Positions 43,826-52,172 of a stretch of DNA of 64,000 nt are shown one piece after another (within the stretch, counting starts at the first letter, position 1; each line of letters opens with the position of its first letter). The notes under the pieces were generated by a model that saw only the letters and a list, made by a program, of their open reading frames with translations, had not been told where the DNA came from and ran no database searches. The DNA comes from Pelosinus fermentans (GTDB lineage: Bacteria; Bacillota; Negativicutes; DSM-13327). The stretch spans positions 43,243 through 107,242 of the forward strand of contig DJJR01000016.1 in NCBI GenBank assembly GCA_002434245.1, written 5' to 3'. A program made the translations under genes and the position numbers.

Positions 43826-45187
43826 TTGTTCTGGGTGGCATCGATAAGCAGTGTTTTAACGATACTATTAATTCGTTATTACTATCGAAAATGTAATTGG
43901 AAATTTAAAATATTGACATTTCGTTTGAATACATTGATTCGCAGCTCCCGCAGGGATAAGAAAGTAGCGCAACGATTATTAAAACAAGTGTATGTACTTT
44001 TACATAAAAGTATCGCTAGTAATGATACTGCTATGGCTTATCAAGCGATTGATTTGCTTAAATTGGCTTTCGGCTATGGAATAATGCGTCAGGACGAGAC
44101 AGTACGGTTAATGGCTATTAGTGTAGCAGCATTGAATGAGAAGCAGCCTGATATGGTCAGCTTCATCTTGGATGCGTTTAGACCATTGATTCGTCAGCTA
44201 TCACCTGAATGTATTCCTGGTGCAGCAGAGCAATTAACACTAATCGGTGTTATAGCGTTAAAGCAAAGACAAAATTTTTTAGTTGCGAAAATAACAGAAT
44301 GCATTTTTTTAATTATGGACAGGGGAGATGCAGTGAAAGATGAAAAAATCATAACTGCAGCACTTACATCTTTTAAGGCCATGGGTGTTTTAAGCTTGAG
44401 GCGCCGTGATATTGCTTTATTTAGAGAAATGAGTACACGCTTATCCGCTTGGTTTACTGCAAACCAGCCTAACGAAGAGGTTGCGAAAGAGCTGATAAGT
44501 ATGTTAACAGCTTGGCTTCATCGTATTGTTGGAATCAATAACATGGCATTATTTGCGATGATAGAGGAGTTTACAGATGCTTTAATTCAATCAAAGGTAC
44601 TCGATAGCCAGTTGGAATTATTATATGAAGAATGGGGCAATCTTGCAGCATCTGCTTGCCTAAATCCGAATAATTTGTTAGCCGGAAATATCTTGAAATT
44701 TTTGTTTTCCATTGCTATCTTGAGGCAGGATTACTGCCAGTGGGTAAAGGTAGTAGAGGTTGCGGGAAGAGTAATAAAGTTAACTGTTTCTCGCCATGGG
44801 ATTTTAGGAGCTTTCACAGTATTTCATCCTATGCTGGAAGTGGGAAGATCGCTATTATGGTCTGAACTGAGATTTGTTCAGTGTATTGATGAATATAAGC
44901 ATAAGATGCTATTTGCAGTGGTTAAAGAATCCCTGATTATTATTTCTTTTGCTGCCAAACAAGAGTTAGTTGGTTCTTCAGGACAAACCATTGTAGATAT
45001 TTTTAAGTGCTGGGTAGAGAACCCTGCCATGGCAGCAAATCATAAATCAATAAAAAAATATTGTCAAATGTTATTACTTTTTTGGTTAAAGGATAAACGG
45101 AAAGTAAAAAAGAATCTGCCTTATACGAATGTGCTTACTGAGCCTATATTATTTACAGATAGTGAGAGACTGCGATTTAAAATGTAA
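43826..45187 (+). CDS. Unknown helical-repeat protein with N-terminal membrane anchor
   Basis: About 453 aa, not recognised. An N-terminal hydrophobic segment (FWVASISSVLTILLIRYYYR) is followed by a basic stretch and about 420 residues that look entirely alpha-helical, with repeated units of 35-45 residues rich in Leu, Ala and Ile, like a HEAT/TPR-type solenoid. No catalytic motif is seen. A TTG at 43826 sits nine bases after GGAGG; GTG 43817 overlaps that site. It follows pyk and a hairpin. A scaffold role at the membrane is conceivable but is only inference. Confidence 0.7.
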   Translation: MFWVASISSVLTILLIRYYYRKCNWKFKILTFRLNTLIRSSRRDKKVAQRLLKQVYVLLHKSIASNDTAMAYQAIDLLKLAFGYGIMRQDETVRLMAISVAALNEKQPDMVSFILDAFRPLIRQLSPECIPGAAEQLTLIGVIALKQRQNFLVAKITECIFLIMDRGDAVKDEKIITAALTSFKAMGVLSLRRRDIALFREMSTRLSAWFTANQPNEEVAKELISMLTAWLHRIVGINNMALFAMIEEFTDALIQSKVLDSQLELLYEEWGNLAASACLNPNNLLAGNILKFLFSIAILRQDYCQWVKVVEVAGRVIKLTVSRHGILGAFTVFHPMLEVGRSLLWSELRFVQCIDEYKHKMLFAVVKESLIIISFAAKQELVGSSGQTIVDIFKCWVENPAMAANHKSIKKYCQMLLLFWLKDKRKVKKNLPYTNVLTEPILFTDSERLRFKM

Positions 45188-45195
45188 TGAGCAAA

Positions 45196-45226
45196 AAAAT
45201 CCGGGTATAATTATACACCGGATTTT
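45196..45226. terminator. Bidirectional terminator
   Basis: AAAATCCGG (45196-45204) and CCGGATTTT (45218-45226), with an inner GTATAATTATAC palindrome. On the minus strand seven T follow. The element overlaps the last codons of the acyltransferase gene. Confidence 0.8.
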
Positions 45227-46347
45227 GGTTTTGATAATTTACTGCCTGTTAATAAAATGCTGATAATTGGCAGAAATGTACTTACTAGTTTTACAATAAG
45301 AGAAAAGGCCAGGCTGATAAGGGTTGCTGCTAGATAAAATGCAATGGTGACAAGGGCGGTCATCATTAGGTTTTGTCCAGCGATATAATTGATGAGATAA
45401 TACATGACCAAAGGATGGACAAGGTAAACTACATAGGAATGTTCACCAAACCTGGAAAGGATACTTTTGATTCCAAGGGGGAGCTTTTCCTTGCTGAATA
45501 TCATGAACAAAAATAATGTGGTGGATAAGGTGTAGAGTACTCCAACAGGGCTAAGTTGATGGGCGGTATTGACAGCGGCTTCTGGTGTGTAGTGCAGCCT
45601 ATATAGCAAATAATAATAGTAAGATAAGATTCCTGCCAGAGTTAGATAAAAAAAGTTTGCGATAGCGGTTTGATGATTTTTGATCAATTCTTTGAAGTGC
45701 TCATATTTTACAGCACATACAGCTCCTAATAAGAAGATAAATAGATAGTGGAAAATCCAGTAACTCAGACGATGATAGATTAATTTATTTATATAATGGT
45801 TACTGAAATCAGCATGTAGTATATAGCTGGAATAATAGTTAAAGAGTATCTGCAATAGTAAGATGATGCTCAGATTGCGGACAGGATGCTGGATGATATA
45901 GGATACGAGGATTCGCCATAGAGGCATGAGGGCATAAAACCATAATAGAATAATCAGAAAGTAAAGTTGATAGGAAGCCAGTCCAAAGAAAGCAAACTCA
46001 TAGAGAAGGGGAGGGTGCCATATGGTACTATCGCCACTTACGAAGGTATAATGAATCATATATATAATGGACCATACGAGATAAGGGACTAAAACAGTAC
46101 GTAATCGTCTGACGAGAAAGTCTTTGTAGTTGAATCTAGCTGTAAGGTTTTGTGTGAAGAATAAGCCAAAGGCTGAAGCAAAGAAAAAGATCGGAACGCT
46201 AAAGCGTGTGAGAATCTCCAATAAAGCAAATAAATGGATGTTTACTTTGGGATTACTTAAAGAGTAGGCTCCAGTATGGATGCCAATCACTCCAAGCATG
46301 GATATGCCCCGAATATATTCAATTGCTATTATCTTTTTTTGAGACAT
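45211..46347 (-). CDS. Acyltransferase family 3 membrane protein
   Basis: 378-aa integral membrane protein with about ten hydrophobic helices, typical of the acyltransferase-3 (OafA/YrhL/WecH) family that O-acetylates or acylates surface sugars. The N-terminal motif IAIEYIRGISMLGVIGIHTG contains the conserved Arg and His; SVPIFFFASAFGLF and HSYVVYLVHPLVMYYL are further marks. AAGGAA precedes the ATG. No sugar biosynthesis genes are nearby, so the acceptor is unknown. Confidence 0.88.
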   Translation of the reverse strand: MSQKKIIAIEYIRGISMLGVIGIHTGAYSLSNPKVNIHLFALLEILTRFSVPIFFFASAFGLFFTQNLTARFNYKDFLVRRLRTVLVPYLVWSIIYMIHYTFVSGDSTIWHPPLLYEFAFFGLASYQLYFLIILLWFYALMPLWRILVSYIIQHPVRNLSIILLLQILFNYYSSYILHADFSNHYINKLIYHRLSYWIFHYLFIFLLGAVCAVKYEHFKELIKNHQTAIANFFYLTLAGILSYYYYLLYRLHYTPEAAVNTAHQLSPVGVLYTLSTTLFLFMIFSKEKLPLGIKSILSRFGEHSYVVYLVHPLVMYYLINYIAGQNLMMTALVTIAFYLAATLISLAFSLIVKLVSTFLPIISILLTGSKLSKPKSGV

Positions 46348-46485
46348 GGTAAAGTTCCTTTCTGTTTAGATTTATGTAAAATTATCTTATTCGTAATGCG
46401 GATATCATATTCCTGCTTGTCTGCTATAAAGCAGATGGGGAATAAGGGAGTCTTAAGCATATAAAATTTTTAGGGGGATTTAGTA

Positions 46486-47346
46486 ATGAGAGAACTAGGA
46501 TTAGTAAACGGTAGATTGGTTGATATGAATGAGAAGGTTGTTACGATGGAAGATCGAGGACATCAATTTGGTGATGGAGTATATGAAGTTACCAAAGTAT
46601 ATAATGGTAAATGCTTTGCTTTAAGGCCGCATTTAGATCGGCTGTACCAGTCTTTGCGGGCCATTCGTATTCCTGCAACGTATACCTTTGAAGAGTTAGT
46701 TCAATTTCATGAGGCTTTGATAAAAGAAAGTGGTATTACAGAAGGAGCCATTTACTTGCAGATCACCCGAGGTGCTGCGCCTCGAGTCCATCCTTTTCCT
46801 GAGCAAGTAGTGCCATGCTTGACTATGTCTATTCGATCTAGTGGACCGGTTAAGCAAGAGTTTCGAGATAATGGTGTGAAAATCATATTGATACCTGATG
46901 AACGCTGGCTGCGCTGTGACATTAAATCCTTAAACTTATTAAGTAATGTACTAGGTAAGCAGCAGGCGAAAGAAGCTGGCTGTTATGAAGCGGTAATGGT
47001 AAGAGATGGTTCTGTAACCGAAGGGACGAGCAGCAACTTTTTTGTAGTGAAGGATGGAGTGATTTGGACGCATCCAGCGACAAATTTAATTTTAAAAGGT
47101 ATAACTCGTACGATTTTATTAGAAAGACTTGCGAAAGAGTTAGATTTGATCATTTTGGAAAAAGCATTTGATGTATCTTTTGTAAAAAGCGCATCGGAAG
47201 CATTTTTGTCAGGGACTAGTACTGAAATTATGCCCGTTATTTCTATTGATGGAAAACTGGTGAATGATGGAGTGGTCGGTCCGATTACGCGTAAATTGCA
47301 AGCCGCATATACGCAGCTAATTGATGAAGAATGTGGACGGAATTAA
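46486..47346 (+). CDS. dat: D-amino-acid transaminase (D-alanine aminotransferase)
   Basis: Fold-type IV PLP enzyme, 286 aa, that interconverts D-Ala and D-Glu with 2-oxo acids, feeding wall synthesis. Diagnostic: MEDRGHQFGDGVYEV, RGAAPRVHPFP (the Arg/His pair that binds the carboxylate in Bacillus Dat), the Schiff-base Lys in CDIKSLNLLSNVLGKQ, and VTEGTSSNFF. Branched-chain transaminases lack the R-x-H pair, so Dat is preferred. The ribosome site AGGGGG is good. A strong terminator follows. Confidence 0.9.
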   Translation: MRELGLVNGRLVDMNEKVVTMEDRGHQFGDGVYEVTKVYNGKCFALRPHLDRLYQSLRAIRIPATYTFEELVQFHEALIKESGITEGAIYLQITRGAAPRVHPFPEQVVPCLTMSIRSSGPVKQEFRDNGVKIILIPDERWLRCDIKSLNLLSNVLGKQQAKEAGCYEAVMVRDGSVTEGTSSNFFVVKDGVIWTHPATNLILKGITRTILLERLAKELDLIILEKAFDVSFVKSASEAFLSGTSTEIMPVISIDGKLVNDGVVGPITRKLQAAYTQLIDEECGRN

Positions 47347-47371
47347 ACAGTTTCCTATGAATCAAATGTGA

Positions 47372-47414
47372 TATACAAAAAATAGCAAGGGATGGACCTT
47401 GCTATTTTTGTATA
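47372..47414 (+). terminator. Terminator after dat
   Basis: A 5' arm at 47372-47390 (ATACAAAAAATAGCAAGG core) pairs with CCTTGCTATTTTTGTATA (47397-47414), with one bulge and a 6-base loop. Confidence 0.8.
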
Positions 47415-47459
47415 TAGTAGTAATGAGAATTTGCGTTTAATTTTTATGGAGGCTAAACG

Positions 47460-48890
47460 ATGCAAGATAAGTTGAAGAATTTACCCTATTATCGCTGGCT
47501 GATTTTTATTGTTACTGTAATGGGGACATTTATGGCAGTTTTGGATTCTAGCATTGTAAATGTCGCTCTACCGTTAATTGCTGCTAGTTTTGGCGTAGAA
47601 TTAACAGATGTGCAATGGGTGGTAACGGCATATTTATTGGTTATTTCAAGTTTGCTGCCCTTGTTTGGTAAGATTGGTGATATGTATGGTCGACGTAAGA
47701 TTTATTTATTAGGATTTGCGATTTTCACAATTGGTTCACTGTTGTGCAGCTTATCTAGTACGATTTGGTATTTAGTAGCTTCAAGAGTGCTGCAGGGGGC
47801 CGGTGCATCCATGTTAATGTCCAATGCTCCTGCAATTATAAGTGTAACATTCCCTGGCAAAGAACGAGGGCGGGTCCTAGGAATGAATGGTACTGTTGTG
47901 GCGTTAGCTGCTATGACTGGACCAAGTTTAGGTGGGATTCTGGTAGGACTATTTAATTGGGAATGGATTTTTTACATTAATTTGCCAATTGGAATTCTTG
48001 CCTACTTATTAGGATACTACATTTTACCTTTTGAAAAGAAATATGGGGCTGGAACTTTTGATTTTAAAGGAGCTGCTTTATTTGCTTTAGGAATGACGGG
48101 TTTACTCATGGTATTAAGCGAAGGACATGAATGGGGCTGGAATTCTTTCATAACAGGTAGTATTGGCATTTTAAGCCTGTTATTGCTGAGTACTTTTATC
48201 TGGTTTGAAGGCAGAATTAAAGAGCCGATGATTGATTTATCCTTATTTAGACGTTGGCCTTTTCTTGCAGGAAATGCATCAGGTTTATTATCTTTTATGG
48301 CCATGTTTTCTAATAATATGCTCATGCCGTTTTATTTGCACTCTGTACTATCGTTGACACCAACTCAGATTGGCTTGGCAATTACTCCTTTTCCCCTATT
48401 AATGGCAATTGCCGCTCCTCTTAGTGGTTATTTATCGGAACGAGTTAGCCCAGTACTATTAACCAGCAGCGGTTTAGGAATCTTGATGCTAGGTTTGTTC
48501 TATTTAGCTGCATTAGACGCATATTCTACTATCTGGCATGTTGCTATAGGTCAGGGGATTATGGGGATTGGTAATGGGATGTTTCAGTCACCGAATAATA
48601 ATAGCGTATTAAGTTCCGTGCCTGTTAGAAAAGTAGGATTAGCAAGCGGAATTAGTGCCTTGATGCGCAATGTTGGGATGGTAAGTGGTACCGCAGTAGC
48701 CGTATCTGTCTTTGAAAGTAAGAGACAGCAGGAGCTGGCAGGAGTTTTAATTCTAAATCAGGATGCATATATGAGTGCATTTTTGTCAGCATATCATCTT
48801 GCATTAATGATTGGTGCCTGTTTTGCTGGTATTGGACTCATTATCTCATTAAGCAGAAAAGGGCATATACATTTAAGAGTTGTTAAGTGA
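47460..48890 (+). CDS. MFS transporter, DHA2 (EmrB/QacA) family
   Basis: Drug:H+ antiporter-like exporter, 476 aa with about 14 hydrophobic helices. Signatures: MGTFMAVLDSSIVNVALPLI in helix 1 (the D1 motif of DHA2), WVVTAYLLVISSLLPLFGKI, the loop motif GDMYGRRKIYL, and GPSLGGILVGLFNWEWIFYI (motif C). GGAGG is well placed. No regulator or membrane-fusion partner lies next to it, so the substrate is open. Confidence 0.92.
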   Translation: MQDKLKNLPYYRWLIFIVTVMGTFMAVLDSSIVNVALPLIAASFGVELTDVQWVVTAYLLVISSLLPLFGKIGDMYGRRKIYLLGFAIFTIGSLLCSLSSTIWYLVASRVLQGAGASMLMSNAPAIISVTFPGKERGRVLGMNGTVVALAAMTGPSLGGILVGLFNWEWIFYINLPIGILAYLLGYYILPFEKKYGAGTFDFKGAALFALGMTGLLMVLSEGHEWGWNSFITGSIGILSLLLLSTFIWFEGRIKEPMIDLSLFRRWPFLAGNASGLLSFMAMFSNNMLMPFYLHSVLSLTPTQIGLAITPFPLLMAIAAPLSGYLSERVSPVLLTSSGLGILMLGLFYLAALDAYSTIWHVAIGQGIMGIGNGMFQSPNNNSVLSSVPVRKVGLASGISALMRNVGMVSGTAVAVSVFESKRQQELAGVLILNQDAYMSAFLSAYHLALMIGACFAGIGLIISLSRKGHIHLRVVK

Positions 48891-48928
48891 AAGTTGCTTC
48901 TTGTTGTCATTCTATTTTTGGTAAAAAG

Positions 48929-48958
48929 TTGACAAGAGTATTGTTTGTTATTTATAGT
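48929..48958 (+). promoter_or_regulatory. Candidate promoter for the 109-aa membrane protein
   Basis: Perfect TTGACA (48929-48934), 18-base spacer, TATAGT (48953-48958). Confidence 0.6.
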
Positions 48959-49019
48959 AAAAGTATATAACAGAAAAAAAGTGTAATGGCAAGGTGTATT
49001 ATTAAAGGAGGGCAAAAAA

Positions 49020-49349
49020 ATGAATCAGATATGGTTGCGGATATTCATGGTAATGATTGGTGGCAGTGTTGTCAAGTATATAGTTGTTGACCCTTTTATC
49101 TGGGTATGTATTGATTTGGCGATATTTGGGATCGCCTATTTGATTTTAAGACGATATCCATTCATTGATTTAAAGTCAAGTATGTCATTTCTTGGTGGAC
49201 TAACAGCTGTCTCCGTCTTAATTGATGTGGGAATTATTAGTGGTCTTGTTGGCAATATTCTTATTATAGCATTGTTGGCATGGATGCTATTTGGCCGTTC
49301 TCGTGGCTCTAATAATCGACCAGTGAACCGTCATAAATGGCATAAGTAA
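49020..49349 (+). CDS. Hypothetical membrane protein, 109 aa
   Basis: Not recognised. Four hydrophobic segments cover most of the length (IFMVMIGGSVVKYIVV, FIWVCIDLAIFGIAYLIL, FLGGLTAVSVLIDVGII, ILIIALLAWMLF), followed by a basic, Asn/His-rich tail (GRSRGSNNRPVNRHKWHK). It has a very good ribosome site (AAAGGAGG) and a candidate promoter, so it is probably real. It resembles the small DUF-type membrane proteins of clostridia. Confidence 0.7.
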   Translation: MNQIWLRIFMVMIGGSVVKYIVVDPFIWVCIDLAIFGIAYLILRRYPFIDLKSSMSFLGGLTAVSVLIDVGIISGLVGNILIIALLAWMLFGRSRGSNNRPVNRHKWHK

Positions 49350-49375
49350 AGAAGGGCTTTTTAATTGGTAGCCTG

Positions 49376-49618
49376 ATGAATAGTTGTTTTTTGATTGCTG
49401 CTGAAATGGCAGGAGCGGGACCTGCTATTGTCCTTGTATCCTTAGTGCCTATAGTGGCATATTTTCAGCAAGTGTTGCCTCTTCCTATTTTTATCATACC
49501 AGTTGCATTGGGAAATGCTATATTTATAGGAATATTTTTAATAGGAAAAAATCAGAAGTACTGGATGAAAATTCTTGCTGCTGCTGCTGCAGGCAAAAGT
49601 ATTTTTATGTACAGCTGA
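49376..49618 (+). CDS. Small hydrophobic protein, possibly an ECF S-component fragment
   Basis: 80 aa, two to three hydrophobic segments: GPAIVLVSLVPIVAYF, LPIFIIPVALGNAIFIGIFL and KILAAAAAGKSIFMYS. The middle segment (P-F-IIP-ALGNA-F) resembles the C-terminal part of ECF transporter S components, which would normally be 160-200 aa. The ribosome site is weak, and its end overlaps the last codons of the opposite-strand metallopeptidase gene. It may be a truncated relic or a small membrane protein. Confidence 0.4.
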   Translation: MNSCFLIAAEMAGAGPAIVLVSLVPIVAYFQQVLPLPIFIIPVALGNAIFIGIFLIGKNQKYWMKILAAAAAGKSIFMYS

Positions 49619-50342
49619 GGAGGGTCATGATTAGCGTTCCATTTGTGCGAAGCCATTCCCGACATTGTTTGAAATGAGGCGAATAGTTTCCTACTTCTTG
49701 CCAAAAAGCTTGAGAATGATTCGGTATGCGCAAATGGCAAAGCTCATGAATTACCAAATAATCAATGACTTCCATCGGTGCCATGATGATTCGCCAATTA
49801 TAATTGATATTGCCTTTAGAAGAGCAACTCCCCCAACGGGTTTTTTGTTCTTTGATGGTAATTCGTTTTGGATTTACTTTTATGACCGATGCCCAAAAAG
49901 TTGTTCTTGTTACTAAGGTATTAGTAGCATAGTGGATGTACCATTGCTTAAGGATTTTTTCTGCTGTTGCATTTGTATCCTTCGCAGTTAAAGGAAGAAT
50001 ATTCAGCATAATTTGATTCTCTTCTAAGTGAACTGGAGGTTTATGAGTATCTTTGCTCATAAATTTAAGGATATGGGGCTGTCCTAAAAACAGTATTGCG
50101 GCATTATCACAAACTGATTTATTAATGGGGTTGGCTGCTGCAGCTGCCAATTTTGTTATTTGTTTTACAAGCCATTTTCTTTTTTCAAGTACTATTTTTT
50201 CAATGCCTTCCTTGGGAAAGCGGGTAGGGGCAGTAATGGTCAAATGACTGGATGAATTTAATTTTAATTGAACCGACTTTCGATTTTTCTGATATATGAT
50301 AGTATATGTTAGTTGATGATTATCAATTTTAAGTGTATGCAT
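49605..50342 (-). CDS. YgjP-type metallopeptidase (DUF45/M48-like)
   Basis: 245-aa Zn-dependent peptidase-like protein. The metal motif VIHELCHLRIPNHSQAFW (HExxH variant HELCH plus a downstream His) lies near the C-terminus; RITIKEQKTRWGSCSSKGNI and YNWRIIMAPMEVIDYLVIH are YgjP signatures. No signal peptide. ATG 50342 follows AAGGAT; an earlier ATG at 50354 overlaps that site. YgjP/SprT-like proteins are often encoded beside restriction genes in other genomes, but none is here. Natural substrate unknown. Confidence 0.88.
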   Translation of the reverse strand: MHTLKIDNHQLTYTIIYQKNRKSVQLKLNSSSHLTITAPTRFPKEGIEKIVLEKRKWLVKQITKLAAAAANPINKSVCDNAAILFLGQPHILKFMSKDTHKPPVHLEENQIMLNILPLTAKDTNATAEKILKQWYIHYATNTLVTRTTFWASVIKVNPKRITIKEQKTRWGSCSSKGNINYNWRIIMAPMEVIDYLVIHELCHLRIPNHSQAFWQEVGNYSPHFKQCREWLRTNGTLIMTLLSCT

Positions 50343-50429
50343 AATATCCTTCATTAGACAGTATGGTGTAAAAATCCTGCAGAAATGAAAAAAGCCTCTA
50401 ATTATCGAAAATTAGAGGCTGTAAAATAC

Positions 50430-50515
50430 TGGTGCCGAAGGCCGGACTCGAACCGGCACGTGGAGTACACGTCTGATTTTGAGTCAGGTGCGTCTGCCAA
50501 TTCCGCCACTTCGGC
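50430..50515 (-). tRNA. tRNA-Leu(CAA), copy 1
   Basis: Class II tRNA of 86 nt including encoded CCA. The acceptor stem GCCGAAG/CTTCGGC is perfect; the anticodon loop CTCAAAA sits in stem CTGA/TCAG, giving anticodon CAA; the T arm is CCGG-TTCGAGT-CCGG with a long variable arm. Identical over the full length to the second copy at 52383-52468. It has its own promoter and reads away from the small genes that lie between the copies. Confidence 0.97.
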
Positions 50516-50550
50516 ATAAATTATATTGAACGCTTAGCTCAACGAATATC

Positions 50551-50579
50551 ATGATAACATAACAGACCGTTATTGTCAA
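50551..50579 (-). promoter_or_regulatory. Promoter of tRNA-Leu(CAA) copy 1
   Basis: On the minus strand TTGACA, 17-base spacer, TATCAT, ending about 35 bases before the tRNA. Confidence 0.7.
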
Positions 50580-50644
50580 GTTGCGGTAATGGAAAGTTGG
50601 GTAAAAAAGTTATAAATAGAACCAATAATGAATTGCCAAGGTCG

Positions 50645-50669
50645 CGAAAAAATGCAAAGAACAAGTCGG
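50645..50669. repeat. Second copy of the dispersed intergenic repeat
   Basis: CGAAAAAATGCAAAGAACAA, then GTCGG, matches the element at 3229-3253 in 22 of 25 bases. Here it lies in the 246-base gap between tRNA-Leu copy 1 and the 51-aa gene. Confidence 0.45.
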
Positions 50670-50731
50670 TATGTGGATATATGTCAGTGACAGTCCAGTG
50701 CTAAATATTACGAGGTAAATATCTAATAGCA

Positions 50732-50759
50732 AAAGGGGCTGGGTAACACCAGCGCCTTT
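50732..50759 (-). terminator. Hairpin after the 51-aa gene
   Basis: AAAGGGGCTGG (50732-50742) and CCAGCGCCTTT (50749-50759) form an 11-bp stem with one mismatch, starting two bases beyond the stop of the small minus-strand gene. Confidence 0.6.
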
Positions 50760-50761
50760 CA

Positions 50762-50917
50762 TTAACTTGGCATTTGATTATTACTTATTACCAAGCCCCC
50801 GTGGTTGTTTTTAACTTGTGTGTTCGTATTCATTTCAGTGTCTGCAGAATCTTGGTTTTCGGTAGCTATTTCAGATTCGGGAATACTTGAATCTATTTCA
50901 TTGATTTCCTTTTTCAT
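50762..50917 (-). CDS. Small acidic peptide, 51 aa, unknown
   Basis: Short gene with a near-perfect ribosome site (AGGAGGTGAT, six bases before ATG) and a hairpin right after the stop. The product is hydrophilic and acidic in its first half (MKKEINEIDSSIPESEIA, then TENQDSADTE) and Asn/Gly-rich towards the end (NNHGGLVISNNQMPS). It has no membrane segment or Cys. The acidic leader-plus-tail look recalls a ribosomal peptide precursor, but no modifying enzyme is nearby; it could equally be a spore or regulatory peptide. Existence is well supported, function is not. Confidence 0.65.
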   Translation of the reverse strand: MKKEINEIDSSIPESEIATENQDSADTEMNTNTQVKNNHGGLVISNNQMPS

Positions 50918-51060
50918 AATAATCACCTCCTACTGGTAGTGTAACCAATATGTATAAAAATTTACTTCTCTATAAAAATTAATGTGTTTATGAGGATGGT
51001 ACATAGAGAGGTAATATTGGGAAGGGAGTATAACATGAGATCGTTAACCAGAGTATTAGA

Positions 51061-51705
51061 CTATTGACTATCTCTTGTGTCATCCTGATTTTCTTTTGGT
51101 TCATCTAATGGTTTCATAGATGGCTGTAAGCGAGCGAAAGGCTGTGAGGTCCGCTGGAGTGATTGATACTGATCTTCAAAAGAAAAAATAAGAGATGTTG
51201 CTGCCTTTGCCAGAAAACCAATAAAAGATATCATCAGGAAGTTATCGAGATAAGAAAAGTTACTAAATTGTATACTACCCAGTATTACCAGTAATGGCGA
51301 AAAGACAAATCCCATAATTGCAGATGCCCCTATATTCCACACTGCATAGCTTTTCCATGAGTAAGCGTGTTGATATATAAGCATATAGTACATAGGTAAC
51401 GCCGTAATGTCGTAAAGAAATATACTTGGTGTTATTGGGAGAATGAATACTGTATGTGTCCAGTAATTGAAGTTAGAGCCGACTATATCAACTACAACAG
51501 CAAATACAGATATGAGAGCTCCAAATAATATTGTTTTTGTTAGCCTAGTCTTATCCATTAACGAAAAACAAAGGATGTAAGAGAAAATAACAAATCCTAT
51601 TTGTCCCCACCATTTAATAGACAATAGATCTTGTGTAAACCATTTGGTTACCACAAGGTTATGAAGTGTAGACTTTGTCTGAATAATCATTTCTATAGTA
51701 TCCAA
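51061..51705 (-). CDS. CBO0543-like integral membrane protein
   Basis: 214-aa polytopic membrane protein, about six helices, resembling the CBO0543 family of clostridia and bacilli (WWGQIGFVIFSYILCF, VDIVGSNFNYWTHT, LPMYYMLIYQHAYSWKSYAV). The C-terminal tail is hydrophilic and charged (KPLDEPKENQDDTRDSQ). TTG start, AGGAG seven bases upstream. Function of the family is unknown, but it is common in spore formers. It lies in the accessory block between the two identical tRNA-Leu genes. Confidence 0.7.
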   Translation of the reverse strand: MDTIEMIIQTKSTLHNLVVTKWFTQDLLSIKWWGQIGFVIFSYILCFSLMDKTRLTKTILFGALISVFAVVVDIVGSNFNYWTHTVFILPITPSIFLYDITALPMYYMLIYQHAYSWKSYAVWNIGASAIMGFVFSPLLVILGSIQFSNFSYLDNFLMISFIGFLAKAATSLIFSFEDQYQSLQRTSQPFARLQPSMKPLDEPKENQDDTRDSQ

Positions 51706-51834
51706 GAGAGTACTCCTTTTACCAAGTAATTTAAAAGTTAGTATTTCTTATTAAAAACGATTCTAAAAATATTATTCGGTTATATCTTACAATTTATCCA
51801 ATACAGCATTAAAAAATTTGAAAGGGCGGGATAA

Positions 51835-51858
51835 GAAAAAACCAGCATCGAGTGCTGG
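51835..51858 (-). terminator. Minus-strand terminator upstream of the CBO0543-like gene
   Basis: CCAGCA/TGCTGG (51842-51858) with a 5-base loop; on the minus strand the stem is followed by TTTTTTCTTA. It must end a transcript coming from 51866-52100. Confidence 0.8.
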
Positions 51859-51865
51859 CGTGTGG

Positions 51866-52012
51866 TCATTTTAGTATTTTAATACTAGAGAGTATGCTAT
51901 TTATAGTTTCGTGGTCGCTTCCTAGATTGACGTAGGATCCAGCAGCATAGAAACCATAGTTATATTGATCACTGTAAGAAGAACCGATAAGCTGATAAAA
52001 TTTCACCCCCAT
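51866..52012 (-). CDS. Short minus-strand gene or gene remnant, 48 aa
   Basis: Frame of 48 codons from ATG 52012 (56 aa from ATG 52036) ending eight bases before a strong terminator. Product contains GVKFYQLIGSSYSDQYNYGF and AAGSYVNLGSDHETINSIL. No ribosome site precedes either start. The compact, aromatic-rich sequence and downstream terminator suggest the 3' end of a formerly longer gene whose front was lost. Identity unknown. Confidence 0.35.
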   Translation of the reverse strand: MGVKFYQLIGSSYSDQYNYGFYAAGSYVNLGSDHETINSILSSIKILK

Positions 52013-52172
52013 ATGGACTATATCAATCCAAACCATGCAGGGAAGTAGAAAATAATAAAAGAATGCGTGTTGAAATAGTATTGTGAATTAAAGCTTCTAA
52101 AAAATGCATAATAAAAATATCAATAATTGATCAATATTTGCCAGAGGCTGATAGTAATAAGGATGGTGTGTT

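Noticed and set aside
48017..48325. Minus-strand frame inside the MFS transporter gene
   Set aside because: Antisense shadow; no ribosome site and no recognisable domain.
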